Shown here piece by piece: positions 7,329 through 16,264 of a DNA stretch of 64,000 nucleotides. The notes under the pieces were generated by a model. It was given only the letters and a program-made list of their open reading frames with translations, did not search any database and had not been told where the DNA came from. This stretch comes from Desertivibrio insolitus. Its GTDB lineage: Bacteria; Actinomycetota; Actinomycetes; Actinomycetales; Microbacteriaceae. The stretch covers positions 558,001 to 622,000 of the forward strand of contig NZ_JAFIQW010000001.1 in the NCBI RefSeq assembly GCF_017355965.1. The letters are read 5' to 3'. A program made the position numbers and the translations under genes. How positions within the stretch are numbered: position 1 is the stretch's first letter; the number at the start of each line of letters is the position of its first letter.

Positions 7329-8561
7329 TCAGCGTCCCGTCTCGGCGACGAACGCCGGCATGTGGTCGGTGTCGAAGGTGCGGGCGACGCGGCCCGCGTC
7401 GGCGAAGTCGAGCTCGAAGAGGCGCTGCTCGGCGGGGCCGTTGAGGTAGGCGCGCTGCTGGTCGGCGACGAGCGTCACGCCGGCGGCGAGCGCGGGATCG
7501 GCGAGCGACGCGGCGACGAGCGGCTCGGTCGTCGCGAGCGTCGCGCCGGTCTCCGACAGCACCGTGACGCGCCCGTCGGTGGTGAGCCCGAGCACGTGCC
7601 CGTCGTTGTCGTCGACGGCGGTCACCTGCTGCAACGGGGCTTCCGCCGTGACGAGCGACCACGACCGCTGCCGGGTGTCGAGCAGCCAGACGCCCCGCTC
7701 CCCCGCGAGCCCGGCGACGGTCGGCCGGTTCTCGCGGGCCGAGAACGTCGTCGCCGCGGGAGCTGTCGCGTCGGCGGGGTAGGGCACCGATTCGAACCGG
7801 ATGCCGCCGTCGCCGTCGGTCACGAGCAGCGCGCCCTCGGCGCACGGGAACGCCACCCCGACCACCGTCGTGATCGCGGATGCCGCGCCGGTGCATGCCT
7901 CGACGTCGCCGGTCGGCTCCCCCGCGGCGTCGTACGCCTGCACCTCCGCGGTGACGCCCGCGGCATCCGGCCGGGTGACGAGGGCTCCGTCGCCGAACGG
8001 CACGATCGTGCCCTCGTGCGGCTCGGTCTCGAGGCGGAACACCTCGCGGATGTCGCCGTCGGCTAGCGCCTTACCGTCGAGCAGCACGGCCTCGCCGGAC
8101 TCGGGGAAGAAGACGCCGACATTCGAGGCGCTCGTGGCGATCGTGGCCTCGCCGGCGCCCTCGACGACGCCGACCTCGCGCGGGGTGGCGCGGTAGTAGT
8201 GGAAGTGGTCCTCGTGGTCCCAGGTCCAGGCGCCGCTGTCGATCACCGAGACCGTGCCGCTCGCGGCGGCGGAGGCGAAGAGGTAGCGACCGTCGGTCGT
8301 CGTGGCGGTCACGCCGTCGATCGAGCCGAGCTCGGCGGTCTCCTCCGTCAGCAGGTCGAGGGCCTCGACGGCCCCCTCGTCGGAGACGGTCATCAGCTGC
8401 AGCTGGGGCTCGGTGACCTCCTCGGCGCCGGCGATCGCCCCGTGACCGTCGCCGACCGTGGAGGTCGGGGTGGGTTGCGCGGCGGGGTCGGCGGGCGCGC
8501 AGCCGGCGAGGGCGACGGCCGAGGCGAGGGCGAGCGGTGGAAGCGTGTTACGGAAGCGCAC
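7329..8561 (-). CDS. aztD: AztD-like zinc metallochaperone lipoprotein (copy 2)
   Basis: A 410-residue lipoprotein with lipobox ALAGCA near residue 20 and a beta-propeller body. The His cluster WDHEDHFHYYRATPR (around residue 115) is a striking metal-site candidate and matches what is expected of AztD. A conserved Cys pair (EACTGAAS and AFPCAEGALL) is spaced as in the first copy. The GTG start at 8561 gives the best signal peptide (RNTLPPLALASAVALAGC) and overlaps the end of aztB by 14 nt. Within the operon it precedes aztC, so zinc could be passed from either AztD to AztC. Confidence 0.82.
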   Translation of the reverse strand: MRFRNTLPPLALASAVALAGCAPADPAAQPTPTSTVGDGHGAIAGAEEVTEPQLQLMTVSDEGAVEALDLLTEETAELGSIDGVTATTTDGRYLFASAAASGTVSVIDSGAWTWDHEDHFHYYRATPREVGVVEGAGEATIATSASNVGVFFPESGEAVLLDGKALADGDIREVFRLETEPHEGTIVPFGDGALVTRPDAAGVTAEVQAYDAAGEPTGDVEACTGAASAITTVVGVAFPCAEGALLVTDGDGGIRFESVPYPADATAPAATTFSARENRPTVAGLAGERGVWLLDTRQRSWSLVTAEAPLQQVTAVDDNDGHVLGLTTDGRVTVLSETGATLATTEPLVAASLADPALAAGVTLVADQQRAYLNGPAEQRLFELDFADAGRVARTFDTDHMPAFVAETGR

Positions 8562-9426
8562 GGACTGCTTTCTCGGTGGGGACGGGGTCGGCCTGCGCCA
8601 CCGGCGCGCCCGTGGGACGTACGACGGCGCGAAGGAGGGACGAGACCGCGGCGAACGCGATCGACGTGGCGGCGATGGAGGCACCCGCGGCGGTGCCGCT
8701 GTGCCAGGAGACGACGAGCCCCGTGCCGACGGCGAGCGCGCCGACGAGCGCGCCGAGCAGCATCCGCGACTCGATCGAGGTGGTCCACGGCGCCGCGGCC
8801 ACGGCCGGGGCGAGCAGCAGCCCGACCACCAGCAGCGACCCGACGGCCTGGTACGAGGCGACGACGGCGACGGTGACGAGACCGACGAGCACCCCCTGGG
8901 CGAGGGCGGGGCGCAGCCCCATCACCTTCGCGACGCGCTCGTCGAAGGCCAGCGCGACGAAGGAGCGGTGAAACGCTGCGGCGGTGACGAGGACGATGAG
9001 GAGCGCGAGGGCGAGCACGACCAGATCCGGCACGCGGATGGCGAGCACGTCACCGAACAGGATCGCGGTGGTATCCGAGGCGAAGCTGCCCGAGTGCGAG
9101 ATGACGATGACGCCGAGCGCGAGCATCGCGACGAAGAGCAGGCCGATGCTCGTGTCGTGCGAGAGGCGGCCCCGTCGGCGGACGAGCCCGACGCCGATGG
9201 TCATCACCGTCGCACTCAGCGCCGCGCCCAGCAGCACGGGCGCCCCGACGAGGGTCGCGACGGCGACGCCTGGCAGCATCCCGTGACCCATCGCCTCACC
9301 GAGGAAGGCCATCCCGCGCAGCACGACCCAGGTGCCGACGACTGCGCAGATGGCGGCGACGAGTACGCCGCCGACGAGGGCGCGCAGCATGAAGTCGGCG
9401 GTGAAGGGTTCGAGGAGCCAGGACAC
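8548..9426 (-). CDS. aztB: Zinc ABC transporter permease AztB
   Basis: A 292-residue ABC-3 family permease with about eight membrane helices. The start of the family domain reads FMLRALVGGVLVAAICAVVGTWVVLRG, followed by AFLGEAMGHGMLPG, the conserved loop contacting the ATPase. The GTG at 9426 is chosen because family members begin with a SWLLEPF-like segment; TATCGT lies 8 nt upstream, so the mRNA may be leaderless. It is the first gene of the leftward operon and shares a short regulatory region with aztA. Confidence 0.9.
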   Translation of the reverse strand: MSWLLEPFTADFMLRALVGGVLVAAICAVVGTWVVLRGMAFLGEAMGHGMLPGVAVATLVGAPVLLGAALSATVMTIGVGLVRRRGRLSHDTSIGLLFVAMLALGVIVISHSGSFASDTTAILFGDVLAIRVPDLVVLALALLIVLVTAAAFHRSFVALAFDERVAKVMGLRPALAQGVLVGLVTVAVVASYQAVGSLLVVGLLLAPAVAAAPWTTSIESRMLLGALVGALAVGTGLVVSWHSGTAAGASIAATSIAFAAVSSLLRAVVRPTGAPVAQADPVPTEKAVRALP

Positions 9427-9434
9427 GGTGGGCG

Positions 9435-9474
9435 ACGATAGCGTTAACCGAGAACGATTATCAATTGCTAGGGT
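9435..9474. promoter_or_regulatory. Zur-like operator between divergent aztB and aztA promoters
   Basis: GAGAACGATTATCA at 9450-9463 is close to the actinobacterial Zur/Fur-type consensus TGATAATCGTTNTC on the other strand. It lies between TTAACC (9444) and TAGGGT (9469-9474) for aztA, and overlaps TTGATA with TATCGT (complement of 9435-9440) for aztB. One bound repressor could silence both directions. The zur gene itself is not in the window. Confidence 0.75.
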
Positions 9475-9480
9475 CGCGTC

Positions 9481-10140
9481 ATGCTCCCCCTGGCAGAACT
9501 GACCGGCGTCCGTGTCGAGTACGACGGTCGTGCCGCCTTGCAGGGTCTCGACTTCGTGGTCTCGCCCGGGGAGGCGGTCGCGGTCGTCGGCGCGAACGGC
9601 TCCGGCAAGTCCACGCTGCTGTCGGTGCTCGCGGGCGTCCGGATGCCGGATGCCGGGCGCGCCCGGTTCCACCCGGCGCTCCGGCGGGCGTTCGTGCCTC
9701 AGCGCTCCGCGGTTCCCGACTCGCTGCCGCTCAGCGCCGCCGACGTCGTGTCGATGGGGCGCTGGAGCGCCGCACGAGGGCGTCCGCTCGTCCGCGAGGA
9801 CCGGGCGATCGTCGCGGAGGCGCTCGACGCGATGAGCCTCGGCGCCCTGGCATCCGCGCCACTGTCGACAATGTCAGGAGGTCAGCGACAGCGCACCTTC
9901 GTCGCCCAGGGACTCGCACAGCGGGCCGACCTGCTGCTGCTCGACGAGCCGACGGCGGGCCTTGACGCGGAGTCGCGCGACCTGGTCGCGGCGGCGATCC
10001 GATCGGAGGCGCGACGCGGGGCCGCCGTGGTCTACGTCACACACGACGAGGACGCCCTCGCCGGGGCCGACCGCGTGCTCCACATGCACGCGGGGCCGAT
10101 GCATCCGCTCGCCCCCGCCCCTGAGTGCGCGACCGCCTAG
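9481..10140 (+). CDS. aztA: Zinc ABC transporter ATP-binding protein AztA
   Basis: A 219-residue ABC ATPase. Walker A GANGSGKST is near residue 38, the signature MSGGQRQR near residue 136, Walker B LLLLDEPT near residue 155 and the switch His in YVTHDED. It is short compared with average ABC ATPases, as in metal-type (AztA/ZnuC) members. Transcription is divergent from aztB-D-C-D. TAGGGT ends 6 nt before the ATG, so the transcript is probably leaderless. Its TAG stop shares the tetramer CTAG with the stop of the convergent HNH gene. Confidence 0.92.
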   Translation: MLPLAELTGVRVEYDGRAALQGLDFVVSPGEAVAVVGANGSGKSTLLSVLAGVRMPDAGRARFHPALRRAFVPQRSAVPDSLPLSAADVVSMGRWSAARGRPLVREDRAIVAEALDAMSLGALASAPLSTMSGGQRQRTFVAQGLAQRADLLLLDEPTAGLDAESRDLVAAAIRSEARRGAAVVYVTHDEDALAGADRVLHMHAGPMHPLAPAPECATA

Positions 10141-10634
10141 GCCGCCGGCGCCAGGTACTCCTGCCACTGCGGCTCGCTCCGCTCGACGCCGCGCACCAGC
10201 CAGGCGGTGCCGTGTGGCGGACGCGGGGTGACGCGCAGGTGCCAGCCCATCTCGGCCGGGGTGCGGTCGCCCTTGATGTTGTTGCACTTGAGACAGCAGG
10301 CGACGAGGTTCTCCCAGCTGTCCGCTCCCCCGCGCGACCGGGGCAGGATGTGGTCGATCGTGCCAGCGGATGCCCCGCAGTAGCCGCACCGCTGCCCGTC
10401 GCGCCGCAGCACGCCGCGCCGCGACACCGGCACGCTGCGCGTGTGCGGAATGCGCACGTAGCGACGCAGGATGATGACCGACGGCCGGTCCCAGGACGAC
10501 GAGGCGCCCCAGACCGGGTGATCGTCGTCCTGCTCGAGGATCGAGGCCTTCCCGTTCATCACGAGCACGATGGCTCGCTTGAAACTCACCACCGCGAGCG
10601 GCTCGTAGCCCGCGTTGAGGACCAGTGTGCGCAT
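10137..10634 (-). CDS. HNH endonuclease (actinobacterial conserved)
   Basis: A 165-residue protein of the family starting MRTLVLNAGYEPL. The HNH nuclease motif is complete: zinc Cys pair CGYC, the catalytic TIDHILPRSRGG, the central Asn in SWENLVA, and the second Cys pair CLKCNNIKGDRTP. The family is near-universal in Actinobacteria but has no settled role; DNA repair or RNA-linked functions have been suggested. GAGAGGCGG lies just before the ATG at 10634. The stop overlaps that of aztA. A small ORF and a strong terminator lie upstream, possibly an attenuator. Confidence 0.87.
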   Translation of the reverse strand: MRTLVLNAGYEPLAVVSFKRAIVLVMNGKASILEQDDDHPVWGASSSWDRPSVIILRRYVRIPHTRSVPVSRRGVLRRDGQRCGYCGASAGTIDHILPRSRGGADSWENLVACCLKCNNIKGDRTPAEMGWHLRVTPRPPHGTAWLVRGVERSEPQWQEYLAPAA

Positions 10635-10714
10635 CATCCGCCTCTCGAAGGGCCTGGACGGCTTCCAGGCTTTCCGACTCCTCAGCCGTTACGGGCCGAT
10701 GGAGGGCAGAGACG

Positions 10715-10746
10715 AAAAAAGGCGCCGTCGATGACTCGACAGCGCC
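10715..10746 (-). terminator. Strong intrinsic terminator or attenuator upstream of the HNH gene
   Basis: Read leftward, an 11-bp stem (TCGACAGCGCC and GGCGCCGTCGA, one wobble, loop TGAC) runs straight into TTTTTT (complement of 10715-10720). It begins at the stop codon of the 33-codon ORF and lies about 80 bp before the HNH start, the order expected of a transcription attenuator. Confidence 0.8.
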
Positions 10747-10847
10747 TAGCTTCTGCGGACGTGACAGTGCACGACCGGCTCACTGCTGTGCCGTATGTGG
10801 AACAGCGCACGGGCATCCACGGATTGGATGCTGAGCACTGCCGCCAC
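10746..10847 (-). CDS. Candidate 33-aa small protein or leader peptide
   Basis: A GTG at 10847 follows a good Shine-Dalgarno run (GAGGAGAG, 5-6 nt upstream). It opens a 33-codon frame starting MAAVLSIQSVDARALFHIRH and ending in a TAG that coincides with the 5' base of the terminator stem. The peptide has four His, several Arg and one Cys (VVHCHVRRS). GC at third positions is about 70 %, below neighbouring genes but above random frames. It could be a regulatory leader peptide for the HNH gene or an independent small gene. I do not recognise it. Confidence 0.5.
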   Translation of the reverse strand: MAAVLSIQSVDARALFHIRHSSEPVVHCHVRRS

Positions 10848-10897
10848 GTCGGCTCTCCTCGGGTTCCTCACGGACTGAGGGCTTCAGAGTAACGCAG

Positions 10898-10932
10898 AAC
10901 GGGCGAGCCGCCTCAGTGGCGACTCGCCCGTT
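10898..10932 (-). terminator. Terminator of the NlpC/P60 gene
   Basis: A 10-bp stem AACGGGCGAG/CTCGCCCGTT with a loop of about 15 nt lies 20 bp after the stop of the NlpC/P60 gene on the minus strand. Confidence 0.65.
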
Positions 10933-10951
10933 CATCTGGCGTTTACAGACC

Positions 10952-11869
10952 TCAGCCGGTGATGCGGACGTAGTAGACCGCGTCGGTCCAGAGCGGACGC
11001 TGCTGCACGTTCTTGCCGCGGCGCGGTGCGTCGAGGATCTGACCGTTGCCGGCGTAGATGCCGTTGTGGCTGTGGTCGTTGAAGATCACGAGGTCGCCGG
11101 GCTGAGCCTCGGCCTTCGAGATGCGGACGCCCGAGTTGGCCTGACCGCGCACGCCGTGCGGGAGCGAGATGCCGTACTGGGCGTAGACGAACATCACGAG
11201 ACCCGAGCAGTCGAAGCCGGAGGGGTCGGCGCCGCCGAAGACGTAGGGCGTCCCGATGTACTGACGCGCCGTGTTGTAGATGCCGCTGAGGCTGAACGAC
11301 GTCGAGGGCGCCGCAGCGCTCGCCCCGGCGGAGGCGTTCGAGGTGGCACTCGCGGCGTACTCCTGGGCAGAGGGCCCGGTGTAGGACGCGGCCTGGGCCG
11401 CGTTGGCCGCGCGCTGGGCCTCGGCAGCGGCGCGCGCCTCCGCTTCGGCCACGGCGGCGCGGGCCGCCTGAAGCTCCTCCATCGTCGTCGCGGTGAAGTT
11501 GTCGCGGCTCGCGGTGGTCGCGGCGGCGTTCTCCGAGACGGTGACGTTCTGCTCGCCGGTCTCCATGAGCTGGGCGAGAGCGGCGTCGCCGGCCTCGCCG
11601 TTGGTGGCGTTGGGGTTGAACGCGTACGCCGGGATGGCCATGGTCGCGACGAGTCCCGCGGCGAGCGTCATGACGGCGAGGTTCAGCACGCCGCCCTTCT
11701 TCTCGCGGGGAGCACGCTCGGGCCGCACGGCGCGGGCCACGGCCCGGTTCTCCTTGGCGCGAGCAGCCGCCGCCATCAGTGCCGACGTCTTCTTCTCGGG
11801 CCGCGTGAAGGCCGACTCCTTCGGCTCGTTCACGGCAAGCCCACGGGAGTTCTCGGGTGTGGTGGTCAA
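10952..11869 (-). CDS. Secreted NlpC/P60 peptidoglycan endopeptidase
   Basis: A 305-residue exported hydrolase. A long basic N-terminus precedes the membrane segment LNLAVMTLAAGLVATMAIPAYAF (around residues 60-85). An Ala-rich coiled region (EELQAARAAVAEAEARAAAE) leads to a C-terminal NlpC/P60 domain with catalytic Cys in DPSGFDCSGLV, His in NDHSHNGIYAG and a third polar residue near DAPRRG. It cleaves stem-peptide bonds in the cell wall. The TTG at 11869 is chosen because GGAGG lies 9 nt upstream and the first residues TTTPE match the paralogous M23 gene, which also starts with TTG. A riboswitch-like leader precedes it. Confidence 0.88.
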   Translation of the reverse strand: MTTTPENSRGLAVNEPKESAFTRPEKKTSALMAAAARAKENRAVARAVRPERAPREKKGGVLNLAVMTLAAGLVATMAIPAYAFNPNATNGEAGDAALAQLMETGEQNVTVSENAAATTASRDNFTATTMEELQAARAAVAEAEARAAAEAQRAANAAQAASYTGPSAQEYAASATSNASAGASAAAPSTSFSLSGIYNTARQYIGTPYVFGGADPSGFDCSGLVMFVYAQYGISLPHGVRGQANSGVRISKAEAQPGDLVIFNDHSHNGIYAGNGQILDAPRRGKNVQQRPLWTDAVYYVRITG

Positions 11870-11877
11870 GAGTGGAA

Positions 11878-12045
11878 ACCTCCGCGTCTCGTCAGCACTA
11901 GGGAGCTGTCCCGTCCGTTTCGTCATTTCTGCGAAGTACTCAGATCAAGAGACGGGCGTCGGAGACGTCTTGACCAGGGCCCTTTTGGCCGCCGGACCGG
12001 CCGATGAGGACCCTGCCACGGTACCCGAAGGTAACGAATAAGTCA
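11878..12045 (-). ncRNA. ydaO-type cyclic-di-AMP riboswitch candidate (NlpC/P60 leader)
   Basis: The 5' leader shares conserved blocks with the leader of the paralogous M23 gene: TGACTTATTCGTTA at the 5' end, TTCGGGTACC, GTCCTCATCGG, CCGGCGGCC, GTCAAGACGT and GCCCGTCTCTTGAT. Known c-di-AMP (ydaO) riboswitches in actinobacteria control NlpC/P60, M23 and Rpf cell-wall hydrolases, and GGGTAC plus GACGG elements are hallmarks. The class call rests on gene context and these blocks, not on a covariance search. Confidence 0.7.
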
Positions 12046-12280
12046 CGCTCGGGTCACCCTTCCGTCATCCGGCGGCAATCCCACCCCGGCATCGCGATGC
12101 ATTCACGCCGATCAGAGCGCGGATTCACCGGATGACGAGGACGATCTGCTGCACGTCCGCGAGCGGGCGCCGAGGCGACCGCCCCACCGGCTCCGTCGCC
12201 GGCGTCACGCAACTGTTGCAGCGGGCCGCGACACTTTCGGCGCGGCACGCCGAGCGGTTCGATTCCGACGGATGGAACGA

Positions 12281-12311
12281 GAAAGGGGCGGGGCCCGAAG
12301 GCGCCCGCCCC
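12281..12311 (-). terminator. Terminator of the first M23 peptidase gene
   Basis: Stem AAGGGGCGGG/CCCGCCCCTT with an 11-nt loop, followed leftward by TTCTCG, 17 bp after the stop. The 230 bp between here and the riboswitch (12046-12280) show no convincing gene and probably hold the NlpC/P60 promoter. Confidence 0.7.
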
Positions 12312-12327
12312 TTGTTCGACTCTCGCG

Positions 12328-13269
12328 TCAGCCCGCGTTGCGGCGGAGCCACGGCAGCGGGTCGACCTGCTGACCGCCGAGGCGGATCTCGAAGTGCAGG
12401 TGCGGGCCGGTCGAGGCGCCGGTGTTGCCGACGGCGGCGATGCGCTGCCCCGCCGACACCTTCTGACCGGGCGACACCGAGATGGAGCCGCTCTGCAGGT
12501 GGGCGTAGCCGGACTGCACGGTCTGCCCGCCGACCGTGTGCTCGATGAGCACCCAGTAGCCGTAGCTGCCCTCGTAACGAGCGACCTTGACGACGCCGTC
12601 GGCGACGGCGACGACCGGCGTTCCCGCGCCCGGCGTGAAGTCCACGCCCTTGTGCATGGAGGAGCAGCCGCTGCACGGCGACGCGCGCGGGCCGAAGTAG
12701 GAGCTGACCTTCGGGTTGCTCACCGGCCAGACGACACTGCCGGAGGCAGCCGCCGGCGCGGCGCTGCTGCTCGAGCTCTTCTGCGTCGTCCCCTTCTTGG
12801 CGGCGGCCTTCTCGGCAGCGGCCTTCTCCGCGGCGGCCTTCTCGGCAGCGGCGGCCTCGGCCGCCTTGCGCTCGGCCTCGAGCCGCGCCTGCTCGGCGGC
12901 GCGGGCCGCCTCGAGCTCTTCGCGGGTCGTGGCGGAGATCCCGCCGCGCGAGACGACGGAGGCCACGGCGTCGGACGACACCTCGAGCGTCTGCGCCTCG
13001 GGCGCCGCGGGCGCCACCTGAGCGGCGGCGGCCGTGACGTCCGGCTCGAACGCGTAGGCGGGGAGCGCCATCGTCGCGACGAGGCCCGCCGCCAGGGTCA
13101 TGACTGTGAGGTTCAGCGTGGTGCCCTTGGCCGACCGGCGACGGCGGTGGCCGTTCTGGATCGGGATGGGCGCGGTGAGAGTGGTGGAATCCAGCTCGCG
13201 CGCGGGCTCCAGCTCGCCTTTTGAGGCGATGAGGGCAGGCGCGACGGAGATCTCGGGCGTGGTGGTCAA
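12328..13269 (-). CDS. Secreted M23 family metallopeptidase (LytM-like), first copy
   Basis: A 313-residue exported endopeptidase. The N-terminal 60 residues plus the membrane segment LNLTVMTLAAGLVATMALPAYAF closely match the NlpC/P60 neighbour, so the two share an export module. A helical EEKAAAEKAAAEK-type repeat (residues 115-160) forms a coiled coil or spacer. The C-terminal M23 domain shows the zinc ligand His in SMHKGVDF with the following Asp, and HLHFE near the end. The TTG start (13269) has GGAGG upstream. Its leader resembles a c-di-AMP riboswitch. Confidence 0.9.
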   Translation of the reverse strand: MTTTPEISVAPALIASKGELEPARELDSTTLTAPIPIQNGHRRRRSAKGTTLNLTVMTLAAGLVATMALPAYAFEPDVTAAAAQVAPAAPEAQTLEVSSDAVASVVSRGGISATTREELEAARAAEQARLEAERKAAEAAAAEKAAAEKAAAEKAAAKKGTTQKSSSSSAAPAAASGSVVWPVSNPKVSSYFGPRASPCSGCSSMHKGVDFTPGAGTPVVAVADGVVKVARYEGSYGYWVLIEHTVGGQTVQSGYAHLQSGSISVSPGQKVSAGQRIAAVGNTGASTGPHLHFEIRLGGQQVDPLPWLRRNAG

Positions 13270-13277
13270 GAGTGGTG

Positions 13278-13442
13278 CCTCCGCGTTCCACCGGCACGAA
13301 GGTGCCGCCCGTCCGTCAGTTGCTCTGAAGGAGCTCGCATCAAGAGACGGGCAAAGGGAACGTCTTGATCGAGGTCCTCGTGGCCGCCGGGTCGGACCGA
13401 TGAGGACTCGCCAAAGGTACCCGAAAAATAACGATTAAGTCA
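13278..13442 (-). ncRNA. ydaO-type cyclic-di-AMP riboswitch candidate (M23 leader)
   Basis: The same ordered blocks as in the NlpC/P60 leader are present: TGACTTAATCGTTA, TTCGGGTACC, GTCCTCATCGG, CCGGCGGCC, TCAAGACGTT and GCCCGTCTCTTGAT, ending just before GGAGG and the TTG start. Intervening sequence differs, as expected for a structured RNA. The two leaders therefore support each other as a conserved RNA. Confidence 0.7.
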
Positions 13443-13489
13443 CGGCCGTCGTGTCATGGGTCGAAAACTCGACTTGACGGCGGTCGGGA

Positions 13490-15395
<1,906 letters not shown>

Positions 15396-15398
15396 CCC

Positions 15399-15644
15399 GT
15401 GCGCCTCTGGCTGAAGGACTCCGAGCGGCGGCCCGACCCGCCGGTCGTGCACACCGATGACCGCAAGCCGATGGTCGTCGGGATCATCGCCTGGGTCGTC
15501 GCGCTCGTCGTGCTGGTGGTCTTCCAGCAGGCCGTGCTCGACCGCGGCTGGGGCTGGTGGTTCGCCACCTGCGCCATCGGGATCGTGTTCGGGCTGATCG
15601 GCCTCGTCTACGTGCAGCGCCGCGGGCGGCAGATCAGGCGCTAG
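15399..15644 (+). CDS. DUF2530 family membrane protein
   Basis: An 81-residue protein with two membrane helices (about residues 25-45 and 52-73) and a basic C-terminus YVQRRGRQIRR. The opening PPVVHTDDRKPMVVG is the typical DUF2530 start. Function is unknown in this actinobacterial family. It begins 3 bp after serC, probably cotranscribed. The TAG stop shares CTAG (15641-15644) with the stop of the convergent DUF3027 gene, and the surrounding GGCGCTAGCGCC is a perfect palindrome. Confidence 0.8.
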   Translation: MRLWLKDSERRPDPPVVHTDDRKPMVVGIIAWVVALVVLVVFQQAVLDRGWGWWFATCAIGIVFGLIGLVYVQRRGRQIRR

Positions 15645-16264
15645 CGCCTGTCGTCGTCCTCGTCGTCGGAGTCGTCGTCCTCGTCCGAGTCGTCGTCGGA
15701 GTCGTCGTCCTCGTCGTCGGAGTCGTCCTCCTCATCGGAGTCGTCGTCCTCGTCGGAGTCTTCGTCGTCCTCGTCGTCCGAGTCCTCGTCGTCCTCGTCG
15801 TCCGAGTCCGCATCGTCCGAGTCCTCGAGCTGGTCGACGTCCACGCCGTCGAGCTCCTCGTCGTCCTCGTCGTCGAGGTCCTCCTCGTCGAGCTCGTCGT
15901 CCACTTCGGCCGACTCGTCGTCGTCGGACTCGCCTGCCTCGTGCTCCGCGGCCTCCTGGGCGGCGCGGTACTCGGCCAGGCGGTCGGCCCACGGCACCCA
16001 CTCGGGCGCGAGGAGCGCCGTGTCACCGGGGGTGAGCTCCGTCTCGAGTACGGTCGGCTCGGCATCCGGGAGTTGCGCCACGCTCACGGTCCAGCGCCAC
16101 CCTGAGTAGCCGGGCATGATCGCGTCGAAATGGATCGAGACGACGTGGTCGCCCTCGTCCTCGACGGCGAGGCGGGCGCCGACCGTGTGCGGCTTCGTGA
16201 TCTCGGCGAGCGCGCGGCGGGCGAGCTGCTCGACCGCCTCAGAGACCGAGACGGCGTCAGACAT
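15641..16264 (-). CDS. DUF3027-type protein with long acidic Asp/Ser/Glu tail
   Basis: A 207-residue protein with two parts. Residues 1-115 form a globular domain (ARRALAEITKPHTVGARLAVE, YSGWRWTVSVAQLPD, LLAPEWVPWADRLAEY) as in actinobacterial DUF3027 proteins. Residues about 120-207 are almost entirely Asp, Glu and Ser, encoded by near-perfect simple repeats of GTCGTCCTC type in the DNA (15650-15920). The start overlaps the upstream cold-shock gene by 8 nt, so they form one operon. The tail may mimic nucleic acid or bind cations; that is inference. Confidence 0.82.
   Translation of the reverse strand: MSDAVSVSEAVEQLARRALAEITKPHTVGARLAVEDEGDHVVSIHFDAIMPGYSGWRWTVSVAQLPDAEPTVLETELTPGDTALLAPEWVPWADRLAEYRAAQEAAEHEAGESDDDESAEVDDELDEEDLDDEDDEELDGVDVDQLEDSDDADSDDEDDEDSDDEDDEDSDEDDDSDEEDDSDDEDDDSDDDSDEDDDSDDEDDDRR

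Larger units (their letters stand above)
10638..10951. other. 314-bp gap between the HNH gene and the NlpC/P60 gene
   Basis: Holds, right to left on the minus strand, the terminator of the NlpC/P60 gene (10898-10932), a 33-codon ORF (10746-10847), an intrinsic terminator (10715-10746) and the HNH leader with a small hairpin (GCCTGGA-AGCCG-TCCAGGC, 10656-10674). Confidence 0.6.

Noticed and set aside
10137-10634. HNH nuclease considered as a restriction or phage-defence enzyme
   Set aside because: No methylase or other defence gene adjoins it, and the family is a conserved actinobacterial housekeeping type.
15650-15920. Repeated GTCGTCCTC units considered as a CRISPR-like or satellite array
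   Set aside because: No spacers, and the repeats are in frame with the acidic protein tail; simple codon repetition explains them.
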